In this document: positions 1 to 11,111 of the stretch, piece after piece
Layout of the letters: every line of letters starts with the position of its first letter
Numbering within the stretch: the first letter of the stretch is position 1
Assembly (NCBI GenBank): GCA_914767885.1
Contig: CAJZBQ010000048.1
Coordinates: 434,001-498,000 of the forward strand
Reading direction: 5' to 3'
Length of the DNA stretch: 64,000 nt
From: Blepharisma stoltei
Taxonomy: Eukaryota; Ciliophora; Heterotrichea; Heterotrichida; Blepharismidae
Notes under the pieces: generated by a model
Databases searched by the model: none
Told to the model about the DNA's origin: nothing
What the model saw: only the letters and a program-made list of their open reading frames with translations
Made by a program: the position numbers and the translations under genes

Positions 1-275
1 CCTGATTGGTTAGCACGAATGCCATTGACCTTGCTAGAAACCCCTTCTAACTTCCGGACCAATCTCCCTCTGAGGCATAAACTTGGCTTTTGAATAAAGC
101 ATGCGGACGGCTAACCCGACGTTGCGCTTCATCAGATCAAAGAAAAATCAGCTGGATACACATTCCCAAACGCCATCCTCTCTTCTTAAAGGTTCCTGCG
201 CACCCTGTGGGATGCCAGCTACTATAGTGAAGAGTTTGTGTTGGTTTGCCATGCCATTTTAATGTATATTGCTGT
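1..275. mobile_element. right end of a GC-rich class C insert, cut by the window edge
   Basis: The first ~265 bases are clearly richer in G+C than the flanking AT-rich DNA and have no open frame. The right end contains ATGCCATTTTA, which also occurs near the right end of the class C insert at 56587-57029. The sequence becomes an open coding frame at 281. The left duplication would lie outside the window, so the boundary is only approximate. It may interrupt the membrane protein gene that follows. Confidence 0.4.
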
Positions 276-280
276 AAGAT

Positions 281-1369
281 ATGCAAAATGTGATAAAAAC
301 ATTAATTGTTACCTTTTTCTATGCTCCATTAATCCCAATTGGAATTCCTATATCATTTTTTGGCATCACTTTTGAGTATTTAGTCACAAAGTATATGCTT
401 CTAAGAAAATACACACGGCCAAAAGAGCATAATGCTGAATTGGCATTTGAAATGAACGAATGGTTGAAATGGGTAGCTTTTTCTCATGCTGTAAAATTTA
501 TGTAGCTTGGGGTTATCATATTTTATTACAACTTCCCTGACTCAAATAGTGACCCTGCAAAACTTTTAATTGCAGCTGCATGTCTCTATATAATTTTACC
601 TTTAAAAGCTTTAGGGCATGCACTCTGCAAATACGACTCAAATTCAATACTTAAAAGAATTTTAGCAGAAAATGACCCAAAAAATGACTATTTTAAGCAA
701 CTCCCTTTATTTTACACTGTAAGAATAAAGCAGGATTATGAAAGGGAAAACCCAATCACTCATGATGAAGGGTGGAGAAAATGGAATGAATTCATGAAAA
801 TAGAAAATAAAGAAAAAACAAATATTGCGGGTAAGATTAATTTAGACACTTTTAATAATTATGTTGCGAGAAGGGCACCATGTGAAGCTTTTGTAAATGT
901 ACTCCTTGGCAATAATGTTGGAGGAAATAGAGGAAATCCAGATGAAATGTATAGAAATATGGCGTATGGAGTTAGACGTGCAATTCCTGGATTAGAAAAT
1001 GGTGCTCAGCCGACTGTAGGACAGTTTACAAGGCTATTTTCACCGCAAAATACTGCAGGAGGAGTCTTGGTTTCAAATAAGCATGTTGACCCTACCCAAA
1101 TCCAGTACCAAGGAAATCAGCCAAACCCAATACAATACCAAGTTCCTCTGGGATATCAATCATACCCACAATCTTATCCAGGCTATCAATATCCAGTTCA
1201 AAGCCAAATAAGTATTCCTCAGCAGCCTCCAGCAATGATGCCTCCTCAACCTCAATATTCGCAAGGCTATCCAGGAGTTCAATATGACCCAAGATTTAGT
1301 CAGCCTTATTATTTATATCAAAACTCTACGAATTATAATCCTGAATATAGACCTCCAAATGATATTTAA
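281..1369 (+). CDS. polytopic membrane protein, C-terminal part, with Pro/Gln/Tyr-rich tail
   Basis: After removal of the intron at 491-505 the frame is open to TAA at 1369 (about 357 codons). Residues 1-45 hold a membrane segment followed by FEYLVTKYMLLRKYTRPKEH, a pattern typical of the cytosolic edge of the last membrane helices in OSCA/TMEM63-like channels. Two more hydrophobic stretches follow after the intron. The last ~110 residues are a low-complexity tail rich in P, Q and Y (repeats like QYQ, SYPG, MMPPQPQ). The first Met lies directly in front of a membrane helix and right after a GC-rich insert, so the N-terminal part probably lies upstream and is separated by that insert. Family assignment is tentative. 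Confidence 0.65.
491..505 (+). other. 15-nt spliceosomal intron
   Basis: GTAAAATTTATGTAG is exactly 15 nt. Reading through it hits an in-frame TAG; removing it joins the two halves of the membrane protein in one frame (288 nt later the downstream frame agrees). 15-16 nt introns are characteristic of heterotrich ciliates. Confidence 0.85.
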
Positions 1370-2242
1370 AACCGGGTTATATATACTAAGAAATCGATAA
1401 TAATTTTATATACCTGTTTACCAAGAATAGCCTACTAAGGAGCATTTTTTGGTTCGCCATTCTTAAATTTGGTTAGCCAGAAAATATGGCATGCCAACGA
1501 ATTCGGCAAGCCAGTATTGTCCGGCCAACCAAAAATGCTCCTTAGTGGGCTATTCTTGGTAAATAAGTATATTATTAATTTTTTTAAAATGGTATGCGAA
1601 ATTAGCTTATGCTGAAAATCTGATAAATAAATTTAAATTATTTATTTTGAGATTATATTAAGCCTCTTAAATGCTAGAACTCTTATACATAAATTTTTAT
1701 ACGCTGGAGATTTTAATAATTTTCCTTATCGAATAAAGATTGCTATTTCATGGGCATCTCTGCCTGTTTATCCTCGAGACCTTAATAAAATTGTTCTTGC
1801 CTTATCATCATAAAATTATAATTTTTATTTAAATCTCTACCCTTGAATAGGCTTTTAAGACATATTTGATGTTCCTGTTGAATAATTCCCATAATTTATC
1901 TCGATATGCATAATTAAATCCCATCCCTATTTTATACGAAACTCCCAGAACATTTCAAAGCCCATCATTTTAAAAATAAAAGTAGATTATTTCTTTTTAT
2001 CACTTTCTCCCAATTTTTCGCATCTATCCCAACCTTATTTTCGCTTTTCATTTTTATATTTAATCAGACAATTATTATTTAACTCACCACAAATCTAAGA
2101 ATTCTCCAACCATCGCTGAAAATAAAATTTAAAAATCGTCAGCAGAAGGCTATACGTGAATTCTGTTAATTAAGCCAGTTTATTTCTAATCAGAACCGAT
2201 CAGTTAAAATGCATATGACGAACTTATTAATCTGTTCATAAT
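1370..2242. other. intergenic, AT-rich, with one palindromic element
   Basis: No convincing coding frame. Apart from the inverted-repeat element at 1421-1559 the stretch is plain AT-rich DNA between the membrane protein and the class C insert in front of the NBR1-like gene. Confidence 0.7.
1421..1559. mobile_element. 139-bp palindromic MITE-like element
   Basis: The two halves are inverted copies: CCAAGAATAGCC at the left and GGCTATTCTTGG at the right, continuing inward through AAGGAGCATTTT and AAAATGCTCCTT with a small bubble. The flanks read TTA at the left and TAA at the right, so it is TA-bounded. It has no coding capacity. The ends differ from the CTCC...GGAG class. Confidence 0.7.
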
Positions 2243-2710
2243 TAGATTAGATTAAGCCGTTTGCCTTGCAGGGCCAGGGATTTGCACCCCTACACGCTCA
2301 TCGCTCCTGAGGAGCTCCGGCGGACACCCTCCTTGTTGCCTCAAACAAGGGATTCGCGCGACCAGTCTTGACTTCCGTGGCTTCTGGAGTCTAAGGGCCA
2401 ACCACCTGGGTCGAAACTCCCAGTTTTCTCGTTGGGCAAATACCGTCTTCAGTGTCTGAGGGTCATATTGCCCTTCAGATATTGGCCGACCTTGCCCTTT
2501 CCAATGTTGTCCTTGAGGAAAAACTTCAAGTCCGAGAATTAGCTCCTCGGGCCCAAAGAAAACCCAGCCCGACTATACATAAAGGATTACTGGCCCCTTT
2601 CCACCTAAATCTCCAACACTGGGCCGTTGCCTGCTGATGTTGAAGAAATAGGGTCGAGAGGTCGGGTGGTCTGTCGTCACAATTTTTATGTATATTAATC
2701 TGTTCATAAT
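2243..2710 (-). mobile_element. class C GC-rich insert, 468 bp, 17-bp target-site duplication
   Basis: ATTAATCTGTTCATAAT occurs at 2226-2242 and again at 2694-2710. Directly after the left copy comes the short repeat TAGATTAGATTAAG, read here as the 3' tail of a minus-strand retro-insert. On the minus strand, GGTGCAAATCC near the tail resembles a tRNA B box, so a tRNA-derived SINE is possible. The insert ends 25 bp before the NBR1-like start codon. Confidence 0.75.
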
Positions 2711-2735
2711 AAAAAAATTCCCAGACTACTAAGTC

Positions 2736-4589
2736 ATGAACGGAATTCGTTTTCTCATTGGATCAGAAAAAGTCCAAACAATTGATCGTCCAGATTCATT
2801 TTCAGCGCTCCGCAACCTTGCCGAAAAGAAAGTCCCTAACTATCAGATATTACAAATTGCTTATGAAGACCCTGATGGTGACCATATCACAATCCTAGGT
2901 GACGCAGACCTCATTGAAGCCAAAAAGACCGGAAAAAAACTCAATGGGTTCTTATTGCTTTACCTCAAGGGCAATAGGTTGACAGAAAGCTTCATGACCC
3001 AAAGCACCAGGTCAGAATCATACCCTGATGTTGAGGTAATTGAAGATGGGCCTCCAGCTCCGCAGTCATTGCCGGCACCATTTGAAAAGGAAGATTTCAA
3101 TGTCCCTTGCTATGCTTGTGGAGGAAAATTTGATAGATGCGGAATTTGCTTACTCTCCTTAACTAACTGCAAACTGCTAATAATTAGGTATCAAATGTAT
3201 GAAAAAAATGGACAAAAGCCAATTATATAAATTGTTATTAAAATCCTAAAAGTCCAGCAGCCACAATTAAAATTTTTTCGAAAATTACAGAAAAACACTA
3301 TATTTTCCTCTTTATTAATTGTATGAGTTAGGAAATGGAGTTCTTGATTCCAGACAAGATCCGAAGCTTAATACCATTGTGGCATTAATCAGAAATGAAA
3401 TGCAAAATTACTTGCCAAAACTCCTGAATGCAATAGAAAGCAGTAAATCTGAAGTTGTCCATCAAAATGTTACCTGTGATTCATGTGGGATGTCACCCAT
3501 TATAGGACACAGATATAAATGTTCTGTTTGCCAAAACTTCGATTTTTGTGGCAAGTGTGAAGCAAATGCCCAGCACGAGCATCCATTTATTAAAATTCGT
3601 ACCCCAGAGCAAGTCCCAAAAACCATTATCTGTGCGGTTGATGAAACAGAAGCAAAGTCAAAGCCAAAAGCAAAAAAGCCAGCACCTGCGAAATGCAAAA
3701 ACAGACAATGCGAAGCAGAGACAAGGCTTCTTTGTAGGTTCGTAAAAGATGTAGTTGGACACGAAGGCGACAAAATCACAGCAAACACTAATTTTATCAA
3801 GGTTTGGAGACTTAGAAATGAAGGAAAAAATCCATGGCCAAATGGCTGTAAGTTGGTGTGCATCAATGGTGACTTCACTGGACGAGACATACCGCTACCC
3901 CCTCTTATGCCAGGTGAAGAAGAAGACATCACCGCCAACTGTACTGCTCCAGCAGATAGTAATAAAATGGTAGGAATAAGCTGTCTGAGAACTTTTCATC
4001 TTTTGGAAATTTATTATAGGGTTCAGTTTCTAAGTGATCCTTTATACAGCCAGAACACCCTGGCACATAGGCTTGAATAGTTTCTAAGAGGCATGAGGCT
4101 TGGCTGTTTAATGTTCAGAGGAGTTAGGCAGAATACACCTAGGGGTCAAGTGTAGGGCGAGGCAACGCATCCTGCGACGTTAGGTGGCAAGTTGTGCTGC
4201 ATTTAGGATTCCTCTCTGTTCGACCAATAAAAATGGTCAGGTAAGAATCCCCGTAGTATCGCGAGTCTGGAATTTAAACTTTTGTTTTTAAACTAATCCT
4301 GTGAATATAGATAAATTAAATACTAAATAATTAAATAAGTACTTCTCCATCTGAAGAAGGCAGATATACCTCCTACTGGAGAGCTGTTGATCCTGAAGGT
4401 TCAAGATTCGGGCAAAGAGTATGGATCACCATCAACGTCGTAAAACCCAAAGAAGAATTTGACAACAAAGTCCAAACCCTCATGGACATGTTCAACAACC
4501 CAGAAATCGTCAGAATGGCTCTTGAAAAGACTGGAGGTGACCTTGTGAAAGCTACTGAAGCTTTATTGAGTGGAAGCGTCATTAAATAA
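2736..4589 (+). CDS. NBR1: NBR1-like selective autophagy receptor (PB1-ZZ-FW-UBA), split by two insertions
   Basis: Joining 2736-3199, 3324-3980 and 4340-4589 gives one frame of 456 codons. In order it shows a PB1 domain (residues ~1-80, with DPDGDHITILGDADL), a ZZ-type zinc finger (CDSCGMSPIIGHRYKCSVC), an NBR1 FW domain (FIKVWRLRNEGKNPWPNGC ... YTSYWRAVDPEGSRFGQRVW) and a C-terminal UBA-like segment (MFNNPEIVRMALEKTGGDL). This order is that of NBR1, which binds ubiquitinated cargo and ATG8. The FW domain is broken in its middle by the class C insert at 3981-4339: the second half, starting at SPSEEGRYTSYW, lies behind it. Unremoved, the frame ends early at 3230. The precise edge of the first IES, within a poorly conserved linker, is less certain than the second. 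Confidence 0.85.
3200..3323 (+). mobile_element. class B IES, 124 bp, TA-bounded, in the NBR1-like gene
   Basis: TGTATGA occurs at both edges (3196-3202 and 3320-3326), with the TA inside. The interior is AT-rich with stops. Removing 124 bp (not a multiple of 3) joins the upstream and downstream frames exactly at a TAT codon. Confidence 0.7.
3981..4339 (+). mobile_element. class C insert inside the FW domain, 359 bp
   Basis: AATAAG occurs at 3975-3980 and 4334-4339. The interior is GC-rich (GCGAGGCAACGCATCCTGCG and similar); the right end is an AT-rich tail ending AATTAAATAAG, suggesting plus orientation. Removing 359 bp (2 mod 3) restores the frame and rejoins the FW domain. The duplication is short compared with the other class C copies. 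Confidence 0.75.
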
Positions 4590-4651
4590 AAGGTCTTTAG
4601 AATATATAAATAATAGCTGATTTTAAATATTCTTCCAAATTCAAATAGTAA

Positions 4652-5743
4652 ATGGAGGAATTGAAAGAAATCATAATTAGAACCCTGGATTCTGCAGGCG
4701 TTCTTGATAAAATAAGGGCTCAGCTCAGGTTGAATGTATTTAAAGCAGTGCAAAATGACGAGGGGAAGATTCATATTGACAAATCTAAGGCAATTTCGGC
4801 AGCCCAAACACCTGAGGGAAAATTGGCAGCTTATCTCTTCAGAGATTTTATGGAATGCTACAAGATGAAATTTTCGCTGAATGTGTTTGTGCCTGAGTGC
4901 CATTTGCTATCAATTGATGATATTCGGTCTTATCTCCAAAATGAATTGAAAATTACGCCTCCATCAGACGTCCCATACTTGACTTTTATGATACAAACAA
5001 TGATGGCCAAGCCTGAGCCAAAGCCAGCGCCTAAACTAGAGCCAAAACCTGAACAAAAGCTGAATCCTCTGCCAGCAGCTCTTGAGCCTCAAAAACAGCC
5101 AGCACCAAAAGGAAATTTAGCTCCTCTTTCAAAACAGCCACTTCCTAACATCCCTCCCCTAAATTCCCAAAAATTAGGAAAATTCTCATCCCCTCCTGCT
5201 GAGCCATCTCCTAAAAGTGACTCTCCCCCGCCTTCTAAGCCAGCCCCAGTCTCCAAGCCTCTACAAAATATCCCTCCATTTAAAAATCAAAAACCCACCA
5301 ATTTTATTGCTCCTGAAATAGACTCAGAATCAGGCTCAGAGCCTGAATTAAAAGGTCCAGAAAAAAAGCCATCAAACTACCCACCTTTTAATCAGCAAAA
5401 AGGGAAGTTTATTCCTCCTGAAATAGACTCAGGTAGTATGAGTGATTCTCCTAGAGAAGAAGACTGGAAAAAGAAGCCAAACAAGTTTGATAGTGTTGAT
5501 GAGGAAAAAAAGAGGCTTCAGGATATAGATAAAAGGATACAGGAAATCAATAAAGGAGATGATATCAAAAAATTGATTGAGATTGAAGGGGATAGCCCAC
5601 AGATGAGCTATGAAGAAGATTATGAAGATCCTGGGTCTGAAGAATATTATGAAGAAAGATATTCGGAGGACGAAATATATGACTCAGTAATGATAGAGGA
5701 TTATGATGTAAGAGAACCGGTGGAACTAGTTCAATTTGATTAA
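4652..5743 (+). CDS. FOP/LisH-type basal-body protein with acidic Pro-rich tail
   Basis: 363 aa. The N-terminus (EELKEIIIRTLDSAGVLDKI, then RAQLRLNVFKAV) matches the TOF/LisH dimerisation region of FGFR1OP (FOP) and CEP20 family proteins, which sit at centrosomes and basal bodies. Residues ~120-250 are Pro/Lys-rich with three similar blocks (NIPPLNSQKLGKF, NIPPFKNQKPTNF, NYPPFNQQKGKF). The last ~100 residues are strongly acidic. In a ciliate a basal-body role is expected. No insertion is seen. Confidence 0.75.
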   Translation: MEELKEIIIRTLDSAGVLDKIRAQLRLNVFKAVQNDEGKIHIDKSKAISAAQTPEGKLAAYLFRDFMECYKMKFSLNVFVPECHLLSIDDIRSYLQNELKITPPSDVPYLTFMIQTMMAKPEPKPAPKLEPKPEQKLNPLPAALEPQKQPAPKGNLAPLSKQPLPNIPPLNSQKLGKFSSPPAEPSPKSDSPPPSKPAPVSKPLQNIPPFKNQKPTNFIAPEIDSESGSEPELKGPEKKPSNYPPFNQQKGKFIPPEIDSGSMSDSPREEDWKKKPNKFDSVDEEKKRLQDIDKRIQEINKGDDIKKLIEIEGDSPQMSYEEDYEDPGSEEYYEERYSEDEIYDSVMIEDYDVREPVELVQFD

Positions 5744-5891
5744 TAAAGAGCGTCTTGCAAACTTATAGATTAATCTAAGAAATTAAAATAATTATGAAAT
5801 ATAATGATCTTTTTGAATGCTAAATAATGGCTTGTGTATATATTATGATGGATAAAGATTAACAGTTACTTTCCACAATAAATATCATAAA

Positions 5892-6689
5892 ATGAATGCA
5901 AAATATGAAGAGCAAATTGATGAAGTTGAAGAAACTGAGAGCATAATTAAGACAGAATCTGAGTCACAGCCTAAAGAAAAGCCATCTAAACAAACTGTTG
6001 TTAAGCCAATAAGGAAATTGACAGCAAAAGAAGTAAGTAAAATGAAAATAAAAGAATTAGTATCATTCGTATGAAGTGTATGCTTAACTTTTGTCTGTCA
6101 ACTGTGCATAATTTCGCTAGTTGGTGGTCTTTTGCTTATTAGTGATACCTTAAAAAGTGCTTTGCAGGGCTGGCTTAGTATTTTGGTATGCCTTGGCGCT
6201 TTGCTTTCTTTATATTGCACAATTCCATATGCAGCAAAACAGCTTAAAAAATCTCCAGCAGATATTGGGATTCTATCAGCATTATGCATAGTCAAACTTG
6301 GGCTATTTGCAGCAATTTTAGCGAATTATCCAATATTTTTGACATTTGTCCCAATAATTAATTTATTGGCAGTTTTTCAAACAATTGCATTTTTTGTATG
6401 AATAAATAAATCCTTCAGCACAGACACAATAATTGTAATAATTACCATGGTATGCCTGATTTTAGCATTTTTAGGAACTGCTGAAGACTGGAATGATATT
6501 TATTACGTGCTGGCAACGGAAATAATTATGTGAACTGTCAGTGTATTTCTGACCAAAAATTTAGCATTGATAAGTCAATGAAAAAATCCCCACATTAAGA
6601 GCGGAGATTATATATTTGCGTGTGCCGTATTGGAGTCTGAAATTATCACGAAACCAATTTTTTTAATAATTAATGGCGCTAAAAAGTAA
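5892..6689 (+). CDS. multi-pass membrane protein with acidic N-terminal tail
   Basis: 265 codons when TGA is read as Trp (TGAs at 6072 and near 6399, 6530 and 6578), ending at TAA 6687-6689. A charged ~55-residue N-terminus precedes six or seven hydrophobic segments (LTFVCQLCIISLVGGLLLI, SILVCLGALLSLYCTI, LFAAILANYPIFLTFVPIIN, TIIVIITMVCLILAFLG and others). The layout resembles small BI-1/TMBIM-like proteins, but no signature residues were recognised, so no function is given. Confidence 0.7.
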
Positions 6690-6719
6690 TTATTTGCAAA
6701 TAAATCATTAAAATTACAT

Positions 6720-7433
6720 ATGGGCTCTATGTCAATTATCAATATAGCTGTTTTATTCCAAATATTTTGCGTTCTTTCTCAAGCAAGAGATGTGCAATGG
6801 AATTCAGTTAATCCTTACTCAGAGAATTCTCCCAAACTAGAAGCTGACAATAAAATAGCAATTTTTACTGCGCTTGAGAAAATCCCCAAGGACGATAAAA
6901 GGTTTATCACTTTTTCAGAAGCAATGAAGCTTATGATTTACAGAAACTCAAAAAACCTAATCGAGCTTGGCACAGAATGAGGGGAAGAAAAATGCACATA
7001 TGATGGATGCTCTACATCTATTTTTGGCCTATTCGCTTACGCAACAGAAAAATTCTTAATATCAGTCGACAATGACCAAAACGCAGTATATAAAGCCAAA
7101 GAAGCAACAAAATGGATTGAAGACAACGTGAGCGTCATCAAAAGTGACTCAGTTGAATTTTTAAAAAATTATGATAAGCCAATTGATTTTCTATACATTG
7201 ATTCAATGGATTATGACGAAAAAATACTGGATCACATTCAACACTATCATTTAGAAGAAATAAAAGCAGCTTATAGAAAACTTCATAAATACTCAATAGT
7301 GCTATTAGATGAAGGGAATATGGACCATGGAGGAAGTAATAAATTAGTCTACGAATATTTAGAGAATCTTGGCTGGGAGCGAGTTGTGAATAAATGGCAA
7401 TATCTTTATGTGCATAAAGACAGCCTTCTTTAG
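6720..7433 (+). CDS. secreted or lumenal class I methyltransferase-like protein
   Basis: About 237 codons with one TGA read as Trp at 6978. Residues 1-22 form a signal peptide. The fold-like order is YDGCSTSIFGLFA (SAM-loop region), LISVDNDQNAVYKAKEA (acidic end of beta-2), VIKSDSVEFLKNY and PIDFLYIDSMDYDEKILDHI (beta-4/beta-5), then IVLLDEGNMDHGGSNKLVY. This is the plan of Methyltransf_24-like proteins. The substrate is unknown. Confidence 0.65.
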
Positions 7434-7465
7434 CTTAAAATTATTATTTGAATTAATATCATATA

Positions 7466-7822
7466 ATGAGAAAAATTCTCATTATTCTTTTCTTAATCAT
7501 AATAGCAAGTTCTCAATTTGGCTTGAGGTTGACCAGAAGGCAGCTGTCAGTGTTTGATGGAAGGTACTCAAAAGTCTATATTGGCTGTGCTGGATATATT
7601 TTTGATGTCACCAATTCTCCAAGCTTCAAGCAAGGTGGGGAATATTATTATCTTAAAGGCAAAGATCTCACAATAGGCCTTGCAAAACAAAGGTTCGACT
7701 TAAAAATCTTAGAACTTGACCCTAAAAAAGTCACTCTCACAGACGAAGAAAAACTGATCCTCAAAGGCTGGACAAAGAACTTTTTAGACAAATATCCAGT
7801 TGTAGGTTACCTCATAATTTAG
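7466..7822 (+). CDS. cytochrome b5-like heme-binding (MAPR/neudesin-type) protein
   Basis: 118 aa with an N-terminal signal anchor (residues 2-17). The core has RQLSVFDGRYSKVYIGCAGY, FDVTNSPSFKQGGEYYYLKG and DLTIGLAKQ, in the order seen in membrane-associated progesterone receptor/neudesin proteins, where Tyr rather than His residues bind heme. The stop lies 34 bp from the stop of the convergent actin gene. Confidence 0.75.
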   Translation: MRKILIILFLIIIASSQFGLRLTRRQLSVFDGRYSKVYIGCAGYIFDVTNSPSFKQGGEYYYLKGKDLTIGLAKQRFDLKILELDPKKVTLTDEEKLILKGWTKNFLDKYPVVGYLII

Positions 7823-7855
7823 CTAACAATGATGCTTAATGATAAATTAGCTTAC

Positions 7856-8986
7856 TTAGAAGCACTTGCGGTGAACAATGCTAGCTCCTGCTTCATCATA
7901 TTCAGCCTTGGTGACCCACATTTGTTGGAAGCTTGAAAGTGAGCTGAGAATTGACCCTCCAATCCAGACTGAGTATTTTCTTTCAGGTGGTGCAACAACT
8001 TTAATTTTCATGCTTGGTGGTGCCTTTGCTACAAGTTCTTTGTTTAGTCTTTCAGCAATTCCTGGATACATAGTAGACCCTCCACTCATAACAACGTTTC
8101 CGTATAAGTCTCTTCTGATATCCAGGTCACATTTCATGATTGATTTATAAGTAGTCTCGTCCATGCCGTCAATATCAAGCCCTAACAAGCTTGGCTGGAA
8201 CAAAGCTTCTGGGGCTCTGAATCTTTCACTTCCAAGTGTAACTGTGCTTCCATCAGGCATCTCGTAGTTTTTCTCGATTTCTGAAGAAGTTCTAGCTTTG
8301 TTCATTTCTTCTTGGAAGTCCAAAGCGACGTAGCAGAGTTTCTCTTTGATATCTCTGACGATTTCTTTTTCAGCTGAATTGGTCAGTGAGTGGCCTCTCT
8401 CAGTCATAAGTCTAACTAAGTGCAAGGTTAAGTCACGACCGGCGACGTCGATTCTTTGAATTGCATGAGGCAGAGCGTAGCCTTCATAGATTGGGACGAC
8501 GTGGGTGACTCCATCGCCAGAATCCACTACCATACCAGTGGTTCTGCCAGAGCTGTATAATGACAGCACAGCTTGGATGGCGACGTAGAAAGCAGGGACG
8601 TTGAAAGTTTCGAACATGATTTGAGTCATCTTTTCTCTGTTGTTCTTAGGGTTCAGAGGAGCTTCAGTGAGTAGGACTGGGTGCTCGTCAGCTGGGACTC
8701 TTAATTCGTTGAAGAAAGTATGATGCCAGATTCTTTCCATATCATCCCAGTTAGTAACAATCCCGTGCTCAATTGGATATTTAAGATTGAGAACACCTCT
8801 CTTAGCTTGTGCTTCATCACCAATATAGACTTCTTTTTGTTCAGTTCCTACAATGATTCCAGGCATTCTTGGGCGACCGACAATGCTTGGGAAGACAGCT
8901 CTTGGGGCATCGTCACCGGCTATACCGGCCTTGCACATTCCTGAACCGTTGTCAATGACGAGAGCTTGGACGTTCTGATCAACCAT
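7856..8986 (-). CDS. actin, canonical copy of a tandem trio
   Basis: 376 aa, usual actin length, ending in the typical VHRKCF. Nucleotide-loop motifs [20 protein letters not shown] and [20 protein letters not shown] are intact and His in [14 protein letters not shown] is kept. No introns or insertions. About 450 bp of its upstream DNA is shared with the next two genes, showing duplication of whole transcription units. This copy is probably the main filament-forming actin of the three. Confidence 0.95.
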   Translation of the reverse strand: MVDQNVQALVIDNGSGMCKAGIAGDDAPRAVFPSIVGRPRMPGIIVGTEQKEVYIGDEAQAKRGVLNLKYPIEHGIVTNWDDMERIWHHTFFNELRVPADEHPVLLTEAPLNPKNNREKMTQIMFETFNVPAFYVAIQAVLSLYSSGRTTGMVVDSGDGVTHVVPIYEGYALPHAIQRIDVAGRDLTLHLVRLMTERGHSLTNSAEKEIVRDIKEKLCYVALDFQEEMNKARTSSEIEKNYEMPDGSTVTLGSERFRAPEALFQPSLLGLDIDGMDETTYKSIMKCDLDIRRDLYGNVVMSGGSTMYPGIAERLNKELVAKAPPSMKIKVVAPPERKYSVWIGGSILSSLSSFQQMWVTKAEYDEAGASIVHRKCF

Positions 8987-9522
8987 TTATAACCATTGAC
9001 GAAACATATTTGGAAAATCGAGACGAGATCAGTCGAAAAGTTGGGGAAGAAATAAAATGAAAATAAGCCTTATGAGATACGATAGTGAAAAGTGAGACAG
9101 GTTAATAATTTAGAAGAGCGTTAAATTGGAAAATAAGACAAGAAAAGAGAGATTTGGAGTTTTAAGAGAAATTGTTGACTATTTAAATGATTGAATGAGA
9201 CAAGATGGGAAATTTTGTAGAGAAGATAGGAGGTGATAAGGACATTAAAGAATTGATAAAATAAGAATATGAGGAGGGGAATAGCATTGAGGGAGAAAAA
9301 GACTTGGTGGGGTAATAAAATTAATTTTCTCTACCATTGTCATTTTTGTTTGAAATTTTTGTAATGTTGCATGCTAAGATTTAGATGATTTAATCCAGTT
9401 ACTTTACTATTTGATTGGCAATAACTAAGATTGTGTTTATATCTTACATAAATTTATATTTATTTAAAATTAAGAATAAACGTATATTAAATCATTTATG
9501 AAAACATTAAATATATATCCCA
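8987..9522. repeat. duplicated actin upstream/downstream spacer
   Basis: The ~330 bp upstream of the first actin gene (motifs such as GAAACATATTTGGAAAATCG and GCCTTATGAGATACGATAG) recur almost unchanged upstream of the second (10655-10980) and third (12240-12600) genes. The promoter region was therefore duplicated with the gene. The distal part is AT-rich. Confidence 0.85.
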
Positions 9523-10653
9523 TTAGAAGCATTTGCGGTTAACAATGCTAGCTCCGCATTCATCATATTCAGCCTTGGTGACCCACATTTGTTGGAAGCT
9601 TGAAAGTGAGCTGAGAATTGACCCTCCAATCCAGACTGAGTATTTTCTTTCAGGTGGTGCAACAACTTTAATTTTCATACTTGGTGGTGTCTTTGCTACA
9701 AGTTCTTTGTTTAGTCTTTCAGCAATTCCTGGATACATAGTAGACCCTCCACTCATAACAACGTTTTCGTATAAGTCTCTTCTATCATCTATGTCACATT
9801 TCATGATTGATTTATAAGTAATTTCGTCCATTCCGTCAATATCAAGCCCTAACAAGCTTGGCTGGAGCAAAGCTTCTGGGGCTCTAAATCTTTCATTTCC
9901 AAATGTTGCTATGCTTCCATCAGGCATCTCGTAGTTTTTCTCGATTTCTGAAGAAGTCATTGCTTTGTTCATTTCTTCTTGGAAGTCCAAAGCGACATAG
10001 CAGAGTTTCTCTTTGATGTCTCTGACGATTTCTTTTTCAGCTGCGTTGGTCAGTAAGTGGCCTCTCTCATTCATAAGTCTAGCTAAGTGCAAGGTCAATT
10101 CGTTACCGGCGACATCGATTCTTTGAATTGCATAAGGCTGAGCGTAGCCTTCATAGACTGGGAAGGCGTGGGTGACTCCGTCGTCAGAATCCACGACCAT
10201 ACCAGTGATTCTGCCAGAGCTGTATAATGACAGCACAGCTTGGATGGCGACGTAGAAAGCAGGAACGTTAAAAGTTTCGAACATAATTTGGGTCATCTTT
10301 TCTCTGTATATCTTAGGGTTCAGAGGAACTTCAGTGAGTAGAACTGGGTTCTCGTCAGCTGGGACTCTTAATTCGTTGAAGAAAATATGATGCCAGATTC
10401 TTTCCATATCATCCCAGTTAGTAACAATGCCGTGCTCAATTGGATAGTTAAGATTGAGAACACCTCTATTAGCTTGTGCTTCATCACCAATATAGACTTC
10501 TTTTGATTCAGTTCCTTCAATGATTCCAGGCGTTCTTGGGCGACCGACAATGCTTGGGAAGACAGCTCTTGGGGCATCGTCACCGGCTATACCGGCCTTG
10601 CACATTCCTGAACCGTTATCAATGATGAGAGCTTGGACGTTCTGATTCACCAT
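9523..10653 (-). CDS. divergent actin paralogue
   Basis: 376 aa starting at MVNQNVQ; an in-frame Met 16 codons further upstream exists but is not matched in the paralogues. Close to the first actin, but with unusual changes: the phosphate loop reads DSDDGVTH instead of DSGDGVTH (Gly to Asp), and it has [32 protein letters not shown] and a C-terminal [12 protein letters not shown]. Loss of the loop glycine should disturb ATP binding. The frame is intact, so this is a diverging functional copy rather than an obvious pseudogene. Confidence 0.9.
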   Translation of the reverse strand: MVNQNVQALIIDNGSGMCKAGIAGDDAPRAVFPSIVGRPRTPGIIEGTESKEVYIGDEAQANRGVLNLNYPIEHGIVTNWDDMERIWHHIFFNELRVPADENPVLLTEVPLNPKIYREKMTQIMFETFNVPAFYVAIQAVLSLYSSGRITGMVVDSDDGVTHAFPVYEGYAQPYAIQRIDVAGNELTLHLARLMNERGHLLTNAAEKEIVRDIKEKLCYVALDFQEEMNKAMTSSEIEKNYEMPDGSIATFGNERFRAPEALLQPSLLGLDIDGMDEITYKSIMKCDIDDRRDLYENVVMSGGSTMYPGIAERLNKELVAKTPPSMKIKVVAPPERKYSVWIGGSILSSLSSFQQMWVTKAEYDECGASIVNRKCF

Positions 10654-11111
10654 TTCATTTTTGACGAAACATATTTGGAAAATCGAGACGAGATCAGTCA
10701 AAAAAAGTTGGGGAAGAAATAAAATGAAAATAAGCCTTATGAGATACGATAGTGAAAAGTGAGACAGGTTAATAATTTAGAAGAGCGTTAAATTGGAAAA
10801 TAAGACAAGAAAAGAGAGATTTGGAGTTTTAAGGACATTAAAGAATTGATAAAATTAGGATATGAGGAGGGGAATAGCATTGAGGAGAAAAAAAGACTTG
10901 ATGGGGTTATAAATTAATTTTCGCTACCATTGTCATTTTTGTTTGAAATTTTAGTAATGTTACATGTTAAGATGATTTAATCCAGTTACTTTACTATTTG
11001 ATTGAAAATAACTAAGATTGTGTTTATTGTCTACATAAATTTATAATTCAGTAGAAATTAAGAATAAACTTATTATTAAATCATTTATAAAAACATTATA
11101 TACATATCCTA
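10654..11111. repeat. duplicated actin spacer, second copy
   Basis: Same upstream block as at 8987, lacking an internal segment of ~85 bp that is present in the first and third spacers. No gene. Confidence 0.8.

Noticed and set aside
4373-4903. Minus-strand gene opposite NBR1 and the FOP-like gene
   Set aside because: Its residues have no family signal, and both plus-strand genes are well supported.
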